Positions 54,158 through 62,946 are shown, numbered from the stretch's first letter. The stretch is 64,000 nucleotides of DNA from Parascardovia denticolens DSM 10105 = JCM 12538 (GCF_001042675.1 NZ_AP012333.1:930001-994000); one strand, 5' to 3'. Numbers and translations are program-made. The notes: generated from the sequence alone by a model not told the origin.

Positions 54158-54230
54158 TGGGCGATATAGGAATCGAACCTATGGCCTCTTCCGTGTGAAG
54201 GAAGCGCGCTAGCCGCTGCGCCAATCGCCC
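54158..54230 (-). tRNA. tRNA-Val (CAC)
   Basis: 73 nt; acceptor stem GGGCGAT / ATCGCCC with discriminator A. Anticodon arm CTTCC-TTCACAC-GGAAG gives CAC. Nearly identical in sequence to the neighbouring tRNA-Val, with changes in the anticodon loop and T stem. CCA is not encoded. Confidence 0.95.
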
Positions 54231-54278
54231 AAGACTATCATTCGTTTATGATCATTCATTTATCTTCGCGCAGAAGGG

Positions 54279-54351
54279 TGGGCGATACAGGAATCGAACC
54301 TGTGACCTCTTCCGTGTCAGGGAAGCGCGCTAGCCGCTGCGCCAATCGCCC
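54279..54351 (-). tRNA. tRNA-Val (GAC)
   Basis: 73 nt; same acceptor stem as the CAC copy. Anticodon arm CTTCC-CTGACAC-GGAAG gives GAC. Probable tandem duplicate that diverged in anticodon, 48 bp upstream of the CAC gene on the minus strand. Confidence 0.95.
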
Positions 54352-54371
54352 CAAAGGATCTCATAGTGTGG

Positions 54372-54442
54372 AGGTGGGCACGAGAGTCGAACTCGCCTAT
54401 ACGGCTTTGCAGGCCGCTGCCTAACCGCTTGGCTAACCCACC
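54372..54442 (-). tRNA. tRNA-Cys (GCA)
   Basis: 71 nt, acceptor stem GGTGGGT with GCCCACC (one G-T pair), discriminator T as required for Cys. Anticodon loop CTGCAAA gives GCA. Confidence 0.95.
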
Positions 54443-54463
54443 GCGCCGGTCACATATGACCCG

Positions 54464-54536
54464 AGCGGGCAACGGGACTCGGACCCGCGGTCTCGACCTT
54501 GGCAAGGTCGCGCTTTACCAACTAAGCTATGCCCGC
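54464..54536 (-). tRNA. tRNA-Gly (GCC)
   Basis: 73 nt, acceptor stem GCGGGCA / TGCCCGC, discriminator T as for Gly. Anticodon loop TTGCCAA gives GCC. First gene of the four-tRNA unit. Confidence 0.95.
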
Positions 54537-54590
54537 GATCGGTGTTCATCAGAGCCGCTCTTGAGAGCATTCATCTGAACACAAGAGATA

Positions 54591-54619
54591 AATATAGAGG
54601 CAGGCGTCTACTTTGGCAA
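54591..54619 (-). promoter_or_regulatory. Promoter of the Gly-Cys-Val-Val tRNA cluster
   Basis: On the minus strand TTGCCA (54619-54614) is followed after exactly 17 bp by TATATT (54596-54591), about 55 nt before tRNA-Gly. Confidence 0.75.
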
Positions 54620-54679
54620 GTCCCGGCGTGTTCCCTCTCGCTTATGGCTGACTCTCCCTTATTTATCAACGATGAAGGC

Positions 54680-54712
54680 TAATCTTGGGTTACACGCCGG
54701 TCTGCGGACCGG
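54680..54712 (+). promoter_or_regulatory. Candidate -10 box and leader hairpin of the PAC2 gene
   Basis: TAATCT (54680-54685) is followed by a perfect 6-bp inverted repeat CCGGTC-TGCG-GACCGG (54697-54712), about 85 bp before the PAC2 start. No clear -35 is seen. Confidence 0.35.
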
Positions 54713-54795
54713 GCCGGAAAACCATTCCGAAGACAGTGAGAGCCCTCCTTCGCCTCTTGGATGGGAGGACGGGTGGACGCATAGGAGACGCATCC

Positions 54796-55698
54796 ATGGA
54801 TGACTCAAAGCACAGGACGGTCCTGATCGCGGCTTTCGAAGGCTGGAACGACGCGGGCCAAGCCGCCAGCGGAGCCATCCGCCACCTCCTCAAGGCCCTG
54901 GAAGTCGAGTCCCGGCAGGTCGACCGGATCAGCTGCTCCCCCTTCTTCGACTATCAATTCACTCGCCCCATGATGTGCACGGTGGACGGGCGGCGCCAGA
55001 TCATGTGGCCGCAAGTCACTTTCTCCTCCATCGACCTCTCCCCCTCTTTGACCCTGCTGACCGAGTTGGGGCCGGAACCGAATTTCCAATGGATGGAATT
55101 CGCCCAGAAATCCCTGCGTATAGCGGACGCTTACGAGGTCGACGAAATCATCACTTTAGGGTCCATGTTCAACGACGTCCCTCATACCCGGCCTCTGCCG
55201 GTCAGCCAGGTGGACTCCCACGCCGTCTTGGATCCCGACGACGCTTATAACGGCCCGGTGGGAATCCCCTCCATCATCAATTTCACGGCCGCCGAACAGG
55301 GATACAAAACCTTGAGCATGTGGGTCTCCATCCCCCAATACGTCGGGGCCGACGACTGCCCCTTCGGCGTGCAGACCTTGATCGACGCCCTGGGGGCGCA
55401 TTTGGGGGTGGACCTGCCACAGGGAGACCTGCCTTTCCGGACCCGGCAGTGGAAGGCGTCCGCCGACGCCCTTGTGTCGTACAACGACGACCTGAACCAT
55501 TACGTGAAACAGTTGGAGGAAGACCAAGACCAGGAGAGCATGGAAGACGCCATGGGGGTGCAAGGCGATTACATCCCGCAAAAAGTCACCAACCAGCTGA
55601 TCGACGAGACCGAGGCCTTCCTCAGTTCCTTGAACGGGGAGGGAAAGGGCCAGGATGGCCGGGACCCCATGCCTGACGGACCTTCCGAGGGCGAATGA
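54796..55698 (+). CDS. PAC2-family protein
   Basis: 300 residues from ATG 54796, which has AGGAG 8 nt upstream; the frame is open back to 54685 but without a ribosome-binding site. The PAC2 (proteasome assembly chaperone-like) core is visible: 'VLIAAFEGWNDAGQAASGAI', 'GSMFNDVPHTRPLPV' and 'GYKTLSMWVSIPQYVG'. An acidic C-terminal tail (about 250-300) follows. In actinobacteria the role of PAC2 proteins is not settled. No proteasome or pup genes are in this window. It probably precedes the kinase-like gene without overlap. Confidence 0.87.
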   Translation: MDDSKHRTVLIAAFEGWNDAGQAASGAIRHLLKALEVESRQVDRISCSPFFDYQFTRPMMCTVDGRRQIMWPQVTFSSIDLSPSLTLLTELGPEPNFQWMEFAQKSLRIADAYEVDEIITLGSMFNDVPHTRPLPVSQVDSHAVLDPDDAYNGPVGIPSIINFTAAEQGYKTLSMWVSIPQYVGADDCPFGVQTLIDALGAHLGVDLPQGDLPFRTRQWKASADALVSYNDDLNHYVKQLEEDQDQESMEDAMGVQGDYIPQKVTNQLIDETEAFLSSLNGEGKGQDGRDPMPDGPSEGE

Positions 55699-55858
55699 AA
55701 ATCGCCGGGATATTCTGAGCGGAAAGCCGAGGAGGAATGCCGATAAGGAAAAACAGACGAGGAAAGCAGCGGAGGCGGAAAACCCCGCATGACTCAGGCA
55801 AGTGAAGGGGCCTCGGCTAGAATGGTCTTGTCCCCGGCTTCGGATTGGGAGGTTCGTC

Positions 55859-56677
55859 ATGGGTTCTCGAAGGTTGCATCGCAAATCGCGGGCTTACGCT
55901 CCGGAAGGTTTCTTCGAATGCGAAGCCAAAGGTCTGCTTTGGCTGAAAGAGGCTGAAAAGGCAGGCGGCCCCCGGGTCGTGGGGGTCGATTCCTGGGCGG
56001 GCGACCATCTGGACATCGAACGGATAGAACCGGCCTACCCAACCATAGACGCCGCCTATAGATTTGGCAGATCATTAGCTCATATGCATGATTCCGGAGC
56101 CTCCGCCTTCGGGGTCGGACCGGCGGATTATCAAGGAACCTGCTACTTCGGTCCCTTGCAGGACCCGGTCCCCATGGATGTCGGCGATTGGTCGGACCCA
56201 GTCTCTTATCTGGCGGAAGGCCGTCTGCTGCCCATGGTCCGCCTGGGAATGGAAAGAAGGGCCCTGACCAAGAACGACCTGGCCATGACCGAAGACCTCA
56301 TCGCGGCCTTGCCCAAGCTTCTGGGACCTGCCGCCCAGGACAAGCCAGCCCGGGTCCATGGAGACCTGTGGTCCGGAAACGTCATGTGGACCACGACCGC
56401 CGCTGATGGATCCCGGCTGGATCAGCCGGAAGCGGTCCTCATCGACCCCGCCGCCCACGGAGGTCACCGGGAGGAAGACCTGGCCATGTTGGCCCTTTTC
56501 GGCATCTCCTACCTGGGGGACATCCTGGATGGCTATCAAAGCGTCCACCCCCTGAAAAGCGGATACGATCAAAGGGTGACGATCTGGCAACTCTACCCCA
56601 TCGCCGGGCATTGCGTCTTCTTCGGCGGCGGTTACGTCAGCCAATACCGGGCCATGTGCCGGTCTTTATTGGGCTGA
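55859..56677 (+). CDS. Fructosamine kinase family protein
   Basis: 272 residues from ATG 55859, with GGGAGG 6 nt upstream. Protein-kinase-like (aminoglycoside phosphotransferase) fold: 'FFECEAKGLLWLKEAE' nucleotide-lobe helix, 'AHMHDSGASAFGV' and the catalytic-loop/metal segments 'VHGDLWSGNVMW' and 'LIDPAAHGGHREEDLAML', typical of the fructosamine-3-kinase family. Likely acts on ketoamines from glycated proteins or on a related small amine sugar. It runs towards dnaJ, with only 31 bp between the two stop codons. Confidence 0.88.
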   Translation: MGSRRLHRKSRAYAPEGFFECEAKGLLWLKEAEKAGGPRVVGVDSWAGDHLDIERIEPAYPTIDAAYRFGRSLAHMHDSGASAFGVGPADYQGTCYFGPLQDPVPMDVGDWSDPVSYLAEGRLLPMVRLGMERRALTKNDLAMTEDLIAALPKLLGPAAQDKPARVHGDLWSGNVMWTTTAADGSRLDQPEAVLIDPAAHGGHREEDLAMLALFGISYLGDILDGYQSVHPLKSGYDQRVTIWQLYPIAGHCVFFGGGYVSQYRAMCRSLLG

Positions 56678-56708
56678 AAGGACACCTGCCCCCGCGCCCC
56701 TGTCCACT

Positions 56709-57851
56709 CTACGAAAAGGCGTGCCTCAGACGCTCGAAAAACCCGCGGGGAGCCTGCAAAGGTTGGGAGCTCTGCTCGGGCGAGAATTCATCGTCCCTGC
56801 GTTTGGCGGCGAAATCCTCCAGCAGTTTCCTCTCCTGCTGATTGACCTTGTCAGGGATGGAAACCAGAAGATGGACCACCAATTTGCCCCTGCGGCTGTT
56901 GTCCCGCACATTGGTGACCCCCAGACCCTCCAAAGAGACGGTTGATTCATACTGGCTGCCGGCGGGGATGTCGATATCCTGGTCGCCGTCGAAACTGGAG
57001 ACCGTGGTCCTATGACCCAGGACCGCCCAGGTCATGGGAATGGTGATCCAGCAATGCAGGTCATCCCCTTGCCGGGTGAACTGCTTGTCCTGTTTGACGG
57101 TCACGTCGACGAAAAGGTCCCCGGCGGGGCCGCCGCCTTCCCCGACTTCGCCCTGACCGCTCAAACGCAGCCGGGTGTCGTCCTCGATTCCAGCCGGGAT
57201 GTTGACTCCGATGGTACGGTCGGTTTGCACGCGGCCATGGCCCGAACATGTGGGGCAGGGATGCTCGATGATATTGCCGAATCCCTGGCAGCGGGCGCAG
57301 GGCAGGCTGGAGACCATCTGGCCCAGGAGCGTACGTCGGACGGTCTGCACGCTGCCGCTGCCGTGGCATTCGGGGCAGGTGACCGGGGGCTTCCCATCGG
57401 CGCTGCCATTGCCGGAGCAGTCAGGGCAAACGGCGAAAGTATGAATGGTCACGTTGTGGACGCCCCCGAAAACGATGGTCTTCAGGTCCACGCTGGTGGA
57501 GGCGAGGCTGTCCCGGCCGGGCTGCACCCGCGGAAGAGGGCCGGAAGAGGCCCCACCGGAGAAAGCGCCTCCGAAGAAGGTGGAGAAGATGTCCGACATG
57601 TCCGTGAACCCGGTTGGCCCGGCTGAACCGCTGGAACTCAGCGGGTCTACCCCCTGGTCGTACATGCGACGCTTGTCGCTGTCCGACAGGACCTCATAGG
57701 CCGTGTTCACTTCCTTGAACTTTTCCTCATACTCCTGCCCGGCTATGTCGGGGTGATATTTCCGGCTCATCTTCCGGTAAGCCTTTTTGATCTCCTCCTG
57801 GCTGGCGTTCCTCTCCACCCCTAGCACTTGGTAATAATCAGTTTCTGCCAC
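56709..57851 (-). CDS. dnaJ: Chaperone protein DnaJ (DnaJ2, hrcA-linked)
   Basis: 380-residue type I DnaJ, co-chaperone of DnaK. J domain with HPD at 33-35, a G/F-S-rich linker (about 68-110), four zinc-binding CxxCxGxG repeats ('CPDCSGNG', 'CPECHGSG', 'CARCQGFG', 'CPTCSGHG') and the C-terminal substrate-binding domains. The start is GTG 57851 with GAGGAG 6 nt upstream. It follows hrcA by 27 bp and is presumably under the CIRCE operator. Confidence 0.95.
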   Translation of the reverse strand: MAETDYYQVLGVERNASQEEIKKAYRKMSRKYHPDIAGQEYEEKFKEVNTAYEVLSDSDKRRMYDQGVDPLSSSGSAGPTGFTDMSDIFSTFFGGAFSGGASSGPLPRVQPGRDSLASTSVDLKTIVFGGVHNVTIHTFAVCPDCSGNGSADGKPPVTCPECHGSGSVQTVRRTLLGQMVSSLPCARCQGFGNIIEHPCPTCSGHGRVQTDRTIGVNIPAGIEDDTRLRLSGQGEVGEGGGPAGDLFVDVTVKQDKQFTRQGDDLHCWITIPMTWAVLGHRTTVSSFDGDQDIDIPAGSQYESTVSLEGLGVTNVRDNSRRGKLVVHLLVSIPDKVNQQERKLLEDFAAKRRDDEFSPEQSSQPLQAPRGFFERLRHAFS

Positions 57852-57878
57852 AATGAGCTCCTCGTTTCGCGATGCCTT

Positions 57879-59138
57879 TCATTCTGCCATGAAGGCCCTA
57901 TCAGCCCCGCCGGCCTCCAGATCCGGCCCATCCCCCTGGGAACGCACGAAATCGGTCAGATATTGGGCGACCGCCTGGACGGCTGCCATGGTGGTGCGGT
58001 AATCCATATGGGTGGGGCCGATCGAACCAACGAAGGCCAAGGAATCGTCGGCTGCCGGCGCCACCTCCCCCTGGTCCTCCTCCCCTGTCTGGGAGCGGCC
58101 TTCGTCCATGGACCCGTAGCCGGAAGTGACTACGGCCGCGTTCAAGAGGCTGGGGGTGTGGGTCTCCGACCCGATGGCTACGCCGACCGGACGATGCTGG
58201 ACGACGGCCGTATGAGCCAGGTTGTCCATCAAATGCATGATGACCACCTGCTCCTCCAAAGCGTCCAGAAGGGAGGCGATCCCTTCCCCCGGGGCCTGTT
58301 GACGATGGGCCATCCGGGCGGCTCCGGTGGCGTACAAATCGTAGGAATCCTGAGGCGATGCGACGGAATCGAAGCAGGCGGCGAGGGTGGTGACCAAGGA
58401 AGAGACCAGGTCCATCCGCCTCTTCCAGGGAATCGTTTGTTGGGCCGGTCCGGCCACAGGCAGGGCGGACAAGGCGGAAGTCAAGGCTGACAGGCGGCCC
58501 GGCCCGCCTTCTTGGACGGACTCCTCCCGGGCCAAGGTCCGCAGTTTCTCCCCCAGCCGGTTCATGGGCAGACCGGAACAGAAGCGGTTGATGGTCGAAG
58601 ACAGGGGGTGAAAAGCGTCTTGGCTAAGCCCGTCCCATTCGGGCGGAAGGGGGAAGGTCCTTTGCTCGACCCGACCCGTGTCGGTGATGAGGATGACCAG
58701 GAGCATCCTCGGCCCCATGGCGACCAGCTCGCAATGCTTCAGCCGGGAGCGTAGGACCGAGGGGGTGGCCACGACGGCGATTTGGCCGGTGATCTGGGCC
58801 AAGAGGCGGGCCGAACGATGAAGGGCGTCGTCCATGCTGACGGACCCTTGCAGGAAATCCTGGATGGCGTGCCTTTGGACCGCGGACAAGGGGATGAGGG
58901 AGCTGAGCTGGTCCACGAAATACCGGTAGCCTTTCTCCGAGGGGATACGGCCGGCGGAGGTGTGCGGCTGCATCAGGTAGCCCTCTTCTTCCAGCTGGGC
59001 CATCTCATGACGGACCGTGGCGGGACTGACCCCGATCTTATGGCGCGAGGTCACGCTGGAGGAGGAAATCGGCTCCTGGGTGCGGATATAGTCTTCGACC
59101 ACCACCCTCAGGATCTCCATTCGTCTGTTCTGTGCCAT
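57879..59138 (-). CDS. hrcA: Heat-inducible transcription repressor HrcA
   Basis: 419 residues. The N-terminal winged helix ('SSSSVTSRHKIGVSPATVRH', 'MAQLEEEGYLMQPHTSAGRI') is followed by the GAF-like and dimerisation regions. It is longer than the usual 340 because of insertions rich in A, S and Q (about 205-225, 345-375). HrcA binds CIRCE and represses chaperone genes; GroEL is needed for its activity. AAGGAG lies before the ATG. A CIRCE element sits 28 bp upstream, so autoregulation is expected. Confidence 0.95.
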   Translation of the reverse strand: MAQNRRMEILRVVVEDYIRTQEPISSSSVTSRHKIGVSPATVRHEMAQLEEEGYLMQPHTSAGRIPSEKGYRYFVDQLSSLIPLSAVQRHAIQDFLQGSVSMDDALHRSARLLAQITGQIAVVATPSVLRSRLKHCELVAMGPRMLLVILITDTGRVEQRTFPLPPEWDGLSQDAFHPLSSTINRFCSGLPMNRLGEKLRTLAREESVQEGGPGRLSALTSALSALPVAGPAQQTIPWKRRMDLVSSLVTTLAACFDSVASPQDSYDLYATGAARMAHRQQAPGEGIASLLDALEEQVVIMHLMDNLAHTAVVQHRPVGVAIGSETHTPSLLNAAVVTSGYGSMDEGRSQTGEEDQGEVAPAADDSLAFVGSIGPTHMDYRTTMAAVQAVAQYLTDFVRSQGDGPDLEAGGADRAFMAE

Positions 59139-59166
59139 AGCGCTCCTTAAAGTCTTATCTCAAGTT

Positions 59167-59193
59167 CTAGCACTCTTTGCGGCCGAGTGCTAA
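59167..59193. promoter_or_regulatory. CIRCE operator of hrcA-dnaJ
   Basis: Arms CTAGCACTC and GAGTGCTAA are separated by 9 bp. Only the first base departs from the consensus TTAGCACTC-N9-GAGTGCTAA. Confidence 0.93.
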
Positions 59194-59218
59194 TTTCGTC
59201 TGCGGACGAAATTGTCAA
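59192..59218 (-). promoter_or_regulatory. hrcA promoter with a second dyad in the spacer
   Basis: On the minus strand a perfect TTGACA (59218-59213) is the -35 box. Immediately after it lies a perfect 9-bp inverted repeat, AATTTCGTC / GACGAAATT (59192-59213, 4-nt centre), which runs into the CIRCE element. The -10 box would be AATTAG or nearby, overlapping CIRCE. Confidence 0.55.
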
Positions 59219-59376
59219 ACGCTTGAAAATCCGAGGAAATGACTGGCAAAAGCCGACAAGTGAATCCAACACCGGATGGGGTCAATCGTCTTTCTCGGCT
59301 TATAGACTGGAGGGGTCAACGGCATGGACGGTGAAATGTCGATGCCATCACCAATTGGAAGGAAAGTTGATCAGAT

Positions 59377-61467
59377 ATGGTCGATTTCAATGAATTGGAC
59401 GGGCGTGCAATCAAGAACGCTAAGGTCCTGGCGGCGGACGCCGTGGAGAAGGCCGGTTCCGGCCACCCCGGCTCCCCTATCTCCTTGGCTCCTATTGCTT
59501 ACACTCTCTATCAGAAGTTCATGAAGCATGATCCGAACGATCCAAAGTGGGAAGGTCGCGATCGCTTCATTCTCTCCGGTGGTCACGCTTCTTTGACCCA
59601 GTATATTCAGCTCTTCTACTCCGGTTACGGTCTGACCCTGGACGACCTTGAGCACTTCCGTACCATGGACAGCATCACCCCCGGTCATCCCGAGTACGGC
59701 CTGACCCCTGGCATCGAAGTCACCACCGGTCCTCTGGGCCAAGGCGTGGCGACCGCCGTCGGTTTCGCCTATGGCCAGCGTTTTCAGCGGAACCTGCTGG
59801 ATCCCGAAGCCCCCGCCGGCGAGTCCCCCTTCGATCACAAGATCTGGGTCATCTGCGGTGAAGGCGACGTCGAGGAAGGCGTCTCCAGCGAGGCCAGCTC
59901 CCTGGCCGGAAACCAGGAACTGGGCAACCTGACCGTCATTTTCGACGCCAACCACATCCAGATCGAAGGCGACACCAAGATCTCCTTCGCCGAGGACGTG
60001 CTTGAGCGTTACAAGGCTTATGGCTGGTACACCGACGAGTTCAGCTTCATCCAGCCTGACGGCTCCTACAAGGAGGACGTGGAAGGTTTCGCCAAGGTCC
60101 TGGAGAAGGCCGAACAGGTCACCGACCGGCCCAAGTTCATCAAGGTCGACACCCTCATAGCCTGGCCGACCCCCGGCAAGACCAACAACGAGTCCGCTCA
60201 CGGCTCCAAGTTGGGCGCCGAGGCCGTCGCCGGTCTGAAGGAAGCCCTGGGCTTCGATCCGGCCAAGTCCTTCGAGATCGACGAAGAGGCCCTGGCTCAC
60301 GCCCGCGAGGTCGCTCAGCGTGGTCTGGAAGCCCATAAGGAATGGGATCAGAAGTACGAGGCCTGGAAGAAGGCCAACCCCGCCAAGGCGGCCCTGCACG
60401 ACCGCATTCACGAAGGCAGGCTTCCCGAAGAGTTCGACAAGGCCATCGATGAGCTCGAGGCCTCCTTCGAAGTCGGTTCCAGCGTCGCCACCCGTAAGGC
60501 TTCCGGCGCCGTGATCAACGCCCTGGCTCCTGTCATGCCTGAACTCTGGGGCGGTTCCGCCGATCTGGGCGGTTCCAACAACACCGTCATCAAGGGCGCC
60601 GATTCCTTCGCTCCCGCCAAGTTCGCCACCTCCACCTGGCCTGACGTGTCCGAAGGCGGACGCATCATCCACTTCGGCGTGCGCGAATTCGCCATGGGCG
60701 CCATCACCAACGGCATCCTGCTGGATTCCGATACCCGCGTCTTCAACGGCACCTTCTTCCAGTTCGCCGATTACGAGCGTCCCGCGGTCCGTCTGGCCGC
60801 CCTCATGAATGTTCCCAACGTTTATGTGTGGACCCATGACTCCGTGGCTTTGGGCGAAGATGGTCCTACCCACCAGCCGATCGAACATCTTGCCTCCATG
60901 CGCGCCATCCCTCAGCTGGATGTGGTGCGTCCTGCCGACCAGTTCGAGACCGCCGAGGCCTACCGCTACACCTTCGAGAAGGAAGATTCCCATCCTACCG
61001 CCCTCATCCTGACCCGTCAGGGCGTCCCGACCCTGGCCGAGACCAAGGAAAAGGCCAAGGATGGCGTCCGTCGCGGCGCTTACGTCCTGGTGGACACCGA
61101 AGGCAAGCCTGACGTGATCATCATGGCCACCGGTTCCGAAGTGCAGCACGCCGTCAAGGCCGCCGCCACTTTGGCCGAAGAGGGCGTCAAGGCCCGCGTG
61201 GTCTCCTTCCCCTCCATGGAGTGGTTCGAGGCTCAGGACGAGGAATACAAGGAATCCGTCCTCCCCACCGACGTGCAGGCCCGCGTCTCCATCGAAGCCG
61301 GTCTGGCCATGCCTTGGTACAAGTACCTGGGCTCTTATGGCAAGGCCATTTCCATCGAGCAGTTCGGTCTGCAAGGCGATGGCCAGGAGAACATGCGCGT
61401 CCTGGGCATCACCCCCGAGCACGTGGTGGATGCCGCCAAGGCTTCCATCGAAGCTGCTCGTCGATAA
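59377..61467 (+). CDS. tkt: Transketolase
   Basis: 696-residue thiamine-diphosphate enzyme of the non-oxidative pentose phosphate pathway, which in bifidobacteria supplies xylulose 5-phosphate and erythrose 4-phosphate to the bifid shunt. 'GSGHPGSPISLAPIAY', the ThDP-binding 'CGEGDVEEGVSSEASSLAGN' (GEG in place of GDG), 'GPLGQGVATAVGFA' and the catalytic-Glu region 'VREFAMGAITNG' are present. Codon use is strongly biased, pointing to high expression. The ribosome-binding site is distant (AAGGA 16 nt upstream). Confidence 0.96.
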   Translation: MVDFNELDGRAIKNAKVLAADAVEKAGSGHPGSPISLAPIAYTLYQKFMKHDPNDPKWEGRDRFILSGGHASLTQYIQLFYSGYGLTLDDLEHFRTMDSITPGHPEYGLTPGIEVTTGPLGQGVATAVGFAYGQRFQRNLLDPEAPAGESPFDHKIWVICGEGDVEEGVSSEASSLAGNQELGNLTVIFDANHIQIEGDTKISFAEDVLERYKAYGWYTDEFSFIQPDGSYKEDVEGFAKVLEKAEQVTDRPKFIKVDTLIAWPTPGKTNNESAHGSKLGAEAVAGLKEALGFDPAKSFEIDEEALAHAREVAQRGLEAHKEWDQKYEAWKKANPAKAALHDRIHEGRLPEEFDKAIDELEASFEVGSSVATRKASGAVINALAPVMPELWGGSADLGGSNNTVIKGADSFAPAKFATSTWPDVSEGGRIIHFGVREFAMGAITNGILLDSDTRVFNGTFFQFADYERPAVRLAALMNVPNVYVWTHDSVALGEDGPTHQPIEHLASMRAIPQLDVVRPADQFETAEAYRYTFEKEDSHPTALILTRQGVPTLAETKEKAKDGVRRGAYVLVDTEGKPDVIIMATGSEVQHAVKAAATLAEEGVKARVVSFPSMEWFEAQDEEYKESVLPTDVQARVSIEAGLAMPWYKYLGSYGKAISIEQFGLQGDGQENMRVLGITPEHVVDAAKASIEAARR

Positions 61468-61480
61468 ATCAAACAAACTT

Positions 61481-61526
61481 GAAGCACGATGCTTCGAAAG
61501 TGGCGGGTGGCGAATCCGCCCGCCAC
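61481..61526 (+). other. Two intercistronic hairpins between tkt and tal
   Basis: GAAGCA-CGA-TGCTTC (61481-61495) is followed by an 11-bp stem GTGGCGGGTGG / CCGCCCGCCAC with a 5-nt loop (61500-61526, one G-T pair). No T-run follows, so these are more likely processing or mRNA-stability elements than a terminator. Confidence 0.55.
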
Positions 61527-61552
61527 TGCTTAAATAACCAAAGGAGTTATGA

Positions 61553-62665
61553 ATGGCAGAAAATGAACACACCCAAAAGACCAGCGACTCTGGCGTTTCC
61601 ATCTGGCTCGATGATTTGAGCCGGTCCCGCATTGAGTCCGGCAGCCTGCAGGAGCTCATCGCCAGCAAGAACGTCGTCGGCGTGACCACCAACCCTTCCA
61701 TCTTCGCCAAGGCCCTGCATGAAGTGGGACCTTACGATGAGCAGTTGAAGGAATTGGGCAAGGACGTGAACGTCGAGGACGCCGTACGCGAGCTCACCAC
61801 CACCGATGTGCGCAATGCCACCGATATCTTCCGCGAGATCGCCGAATCCACCGACTATGTGGATGGCCGCGTGTCCATCGAAGTGGACCCCCGTCTGGCC
61901 CATGAGACCGAGAAGACCGAAGTCCAGGCCGTCGAGCTGTGGGAGAAGGTCAATCGTCCCAACGCCATGATCAAGATTCCCGCCACTCTGGAAGGCCTGC
62001 CGGCCATCACCGCCACCCTGGCCAAGGGCATCTCCGTGAACGTCACCCTGATCTTCTCTCTGGAACGCTATGAGCAGGTCATCGACGCCTTCATTGAAGG
62101 CATCGCCCAGGCTGACGCCAACGGCCATGACCTGAGCCACATCGGCTCCGTCGCCTCCTTCTTCGTCTCCCGCGTGGACACCGCTGTTGACAAGCTGCTC
62201 GAAGCCAATGGCTCCGAAGAGGCCAAGGCTCTGGAAGGCAAGGCCGCTGTGGCCAACGCCCGCCTGGCTTATGAGCTCTTCGAGAAGAAGTTCGCCGAGG
62301 ATTCCCGCTGGGCCGCCCTCGAAGCCAAGGGCGCCAAGAAGCAGCGTCCTCTCTGGGCCTCCACCGGCACCAAGAACCCGGCCTACTCCCCTTGCAAGTA
62401 TGTGGATGAGCTGGTCGCTCCGAACGTGGTCAACACCATGCCCGAGAAGACTCTCAACGCTCTCGCCAAGCAGGGCAACGGCGCTCCTTCCATCGAAGGC
62501 ACCTACGAGGAAAGCCACGAAGTCATGAACAAGCTGGCCGAGCTGGGCATCAACATCAAGGACGTCACCGACAAGCTCGAAGCTGACGGCGTCGCTTCCT
62601 TCATTGATTCCTGGAGCTCCGTCCTGGCTGATGTCCAGGCCGGCATCGACCGCGTGAACGCCTAA
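61553..62665 (+). CDS. tal: Transaldolase
   Basis: 370-residue class I aldolase-type enzyme exchanging dihydroxyacetone units between sugar phosphates. The Schiff-base lysine is K141 in 'NAMIKIPATLEGLPAI'. The family segments 'GVTTNPSIFAKAL' and 'LWASTGTKNPAYS' are present. AAAGGAG lies 7 nt before the ATG. Codon bias is high as in tkt, with which it is probably co-transcribed. Confidence 0.96.
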   Translation: MAENEHTQKTSDSGVSIWLDDLSRSRIESGSLQELIASKNVVGVTTNPSIFAKALHEVGPYDEQLKELGKDVNVEDAVRELTTTDVRNATDIFREIAESTDYVDGRVSIEVDPRLAHETEKTEVQAVELWEKVNRPNAMIKIPATLEGLPAITATLAKGISVNVTLIFSLERYEQVIDAFIEGIAQADANGHDLSHIGSVASFFVSRVDTAVDKLLEANGSEEAKALEGKAAVANARLAYELFEKKFAEDSRWAALEAKGAKKQRPLWASTGTKNPAYSPCKYVDELVAPNVVNTMPEKTLNALAKQGNGAPSIEGTYEESHEVMNKLAELGINIKDVTDKLEADGVASFIDSWSSVLADVQAGIDRVNA

Positions 62666-62723
62666 GGGCTTCGCTCTGAGCGTTTATCAGGCCTGATGAG
62701 CGTCTGGTAAACGCCCGATCAAG

Positions 62724-62767
62724 AAAGTTGGTCCCGACCGCATCTTCGCGGTCGGGACCAACTTTTT
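62724..62767 (+). terminator. Strong terminator of tkt-tal
   Basis: A perfect 18-bp stem (62724-62741 with 62748-62765, loop ATCTTC) ends in TTTTT. Confidence 0.95.
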
Positions 62768-62779
62768 ATCCGTTGCTAT

Positions 62780-62869
62780 ATGTACCGAATGTACAGAACG
62801 TACCGAATGCATCGAACGTATCAAATGCGACTCAATGCGGCTAAACGCAATGAACGCAATGAACATAAA
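62780..62869. repeat. Degenerate minisatellite, 9-bp period
   Basis: About ten units, starting ATGTACCGA, ATGTACAGA, ACGTACCGA, ATGCATCGA, ACGTATCAA, and ending with ACGCAATGA twice. It lies between two terminators in the gap between tal and secG. Confidence 0.8.
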
Positions 62870-62897
62870 AACGGGCCAGCCGCGAACGGCCGGACCG
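62866..62897 (-). terminator. Terminator of secG
   Basis: On the minus strand a stem of about 11 bp (CGGTCCGGCCG / CGGCTGGCCCG, one mismatch and one G-T pair) with a TTCG loop is followed by TTTTTAT. A further hairpin GGCATCCC / GGGATGCC (62908-62930) lies between it and secG. Confidence 0.8.
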
Positions 62898-62946
62898 TCA
62901 TCTCAGAGGCATCCCTCGGACGGGGATGCCGTAAAAAGCCTAAAAA

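Noticed and set aside
54001-54160. A T-box leader for thrS, suggested by the GGTACCGCG-like string near 53935
   Set aside because: The string is on the opposite strand to thrS in the orientation needed, and no specifier loop or terminator/antiterminator pair can be drawn.
59139-59166. HspR HAIR element in the hrcA leader (CTTGAG followed by TTAAG on the minus strand)
   Set aside because: Only one half site fits; spacing and second half depart from CTTGAGT-N7-ACTCAAG.
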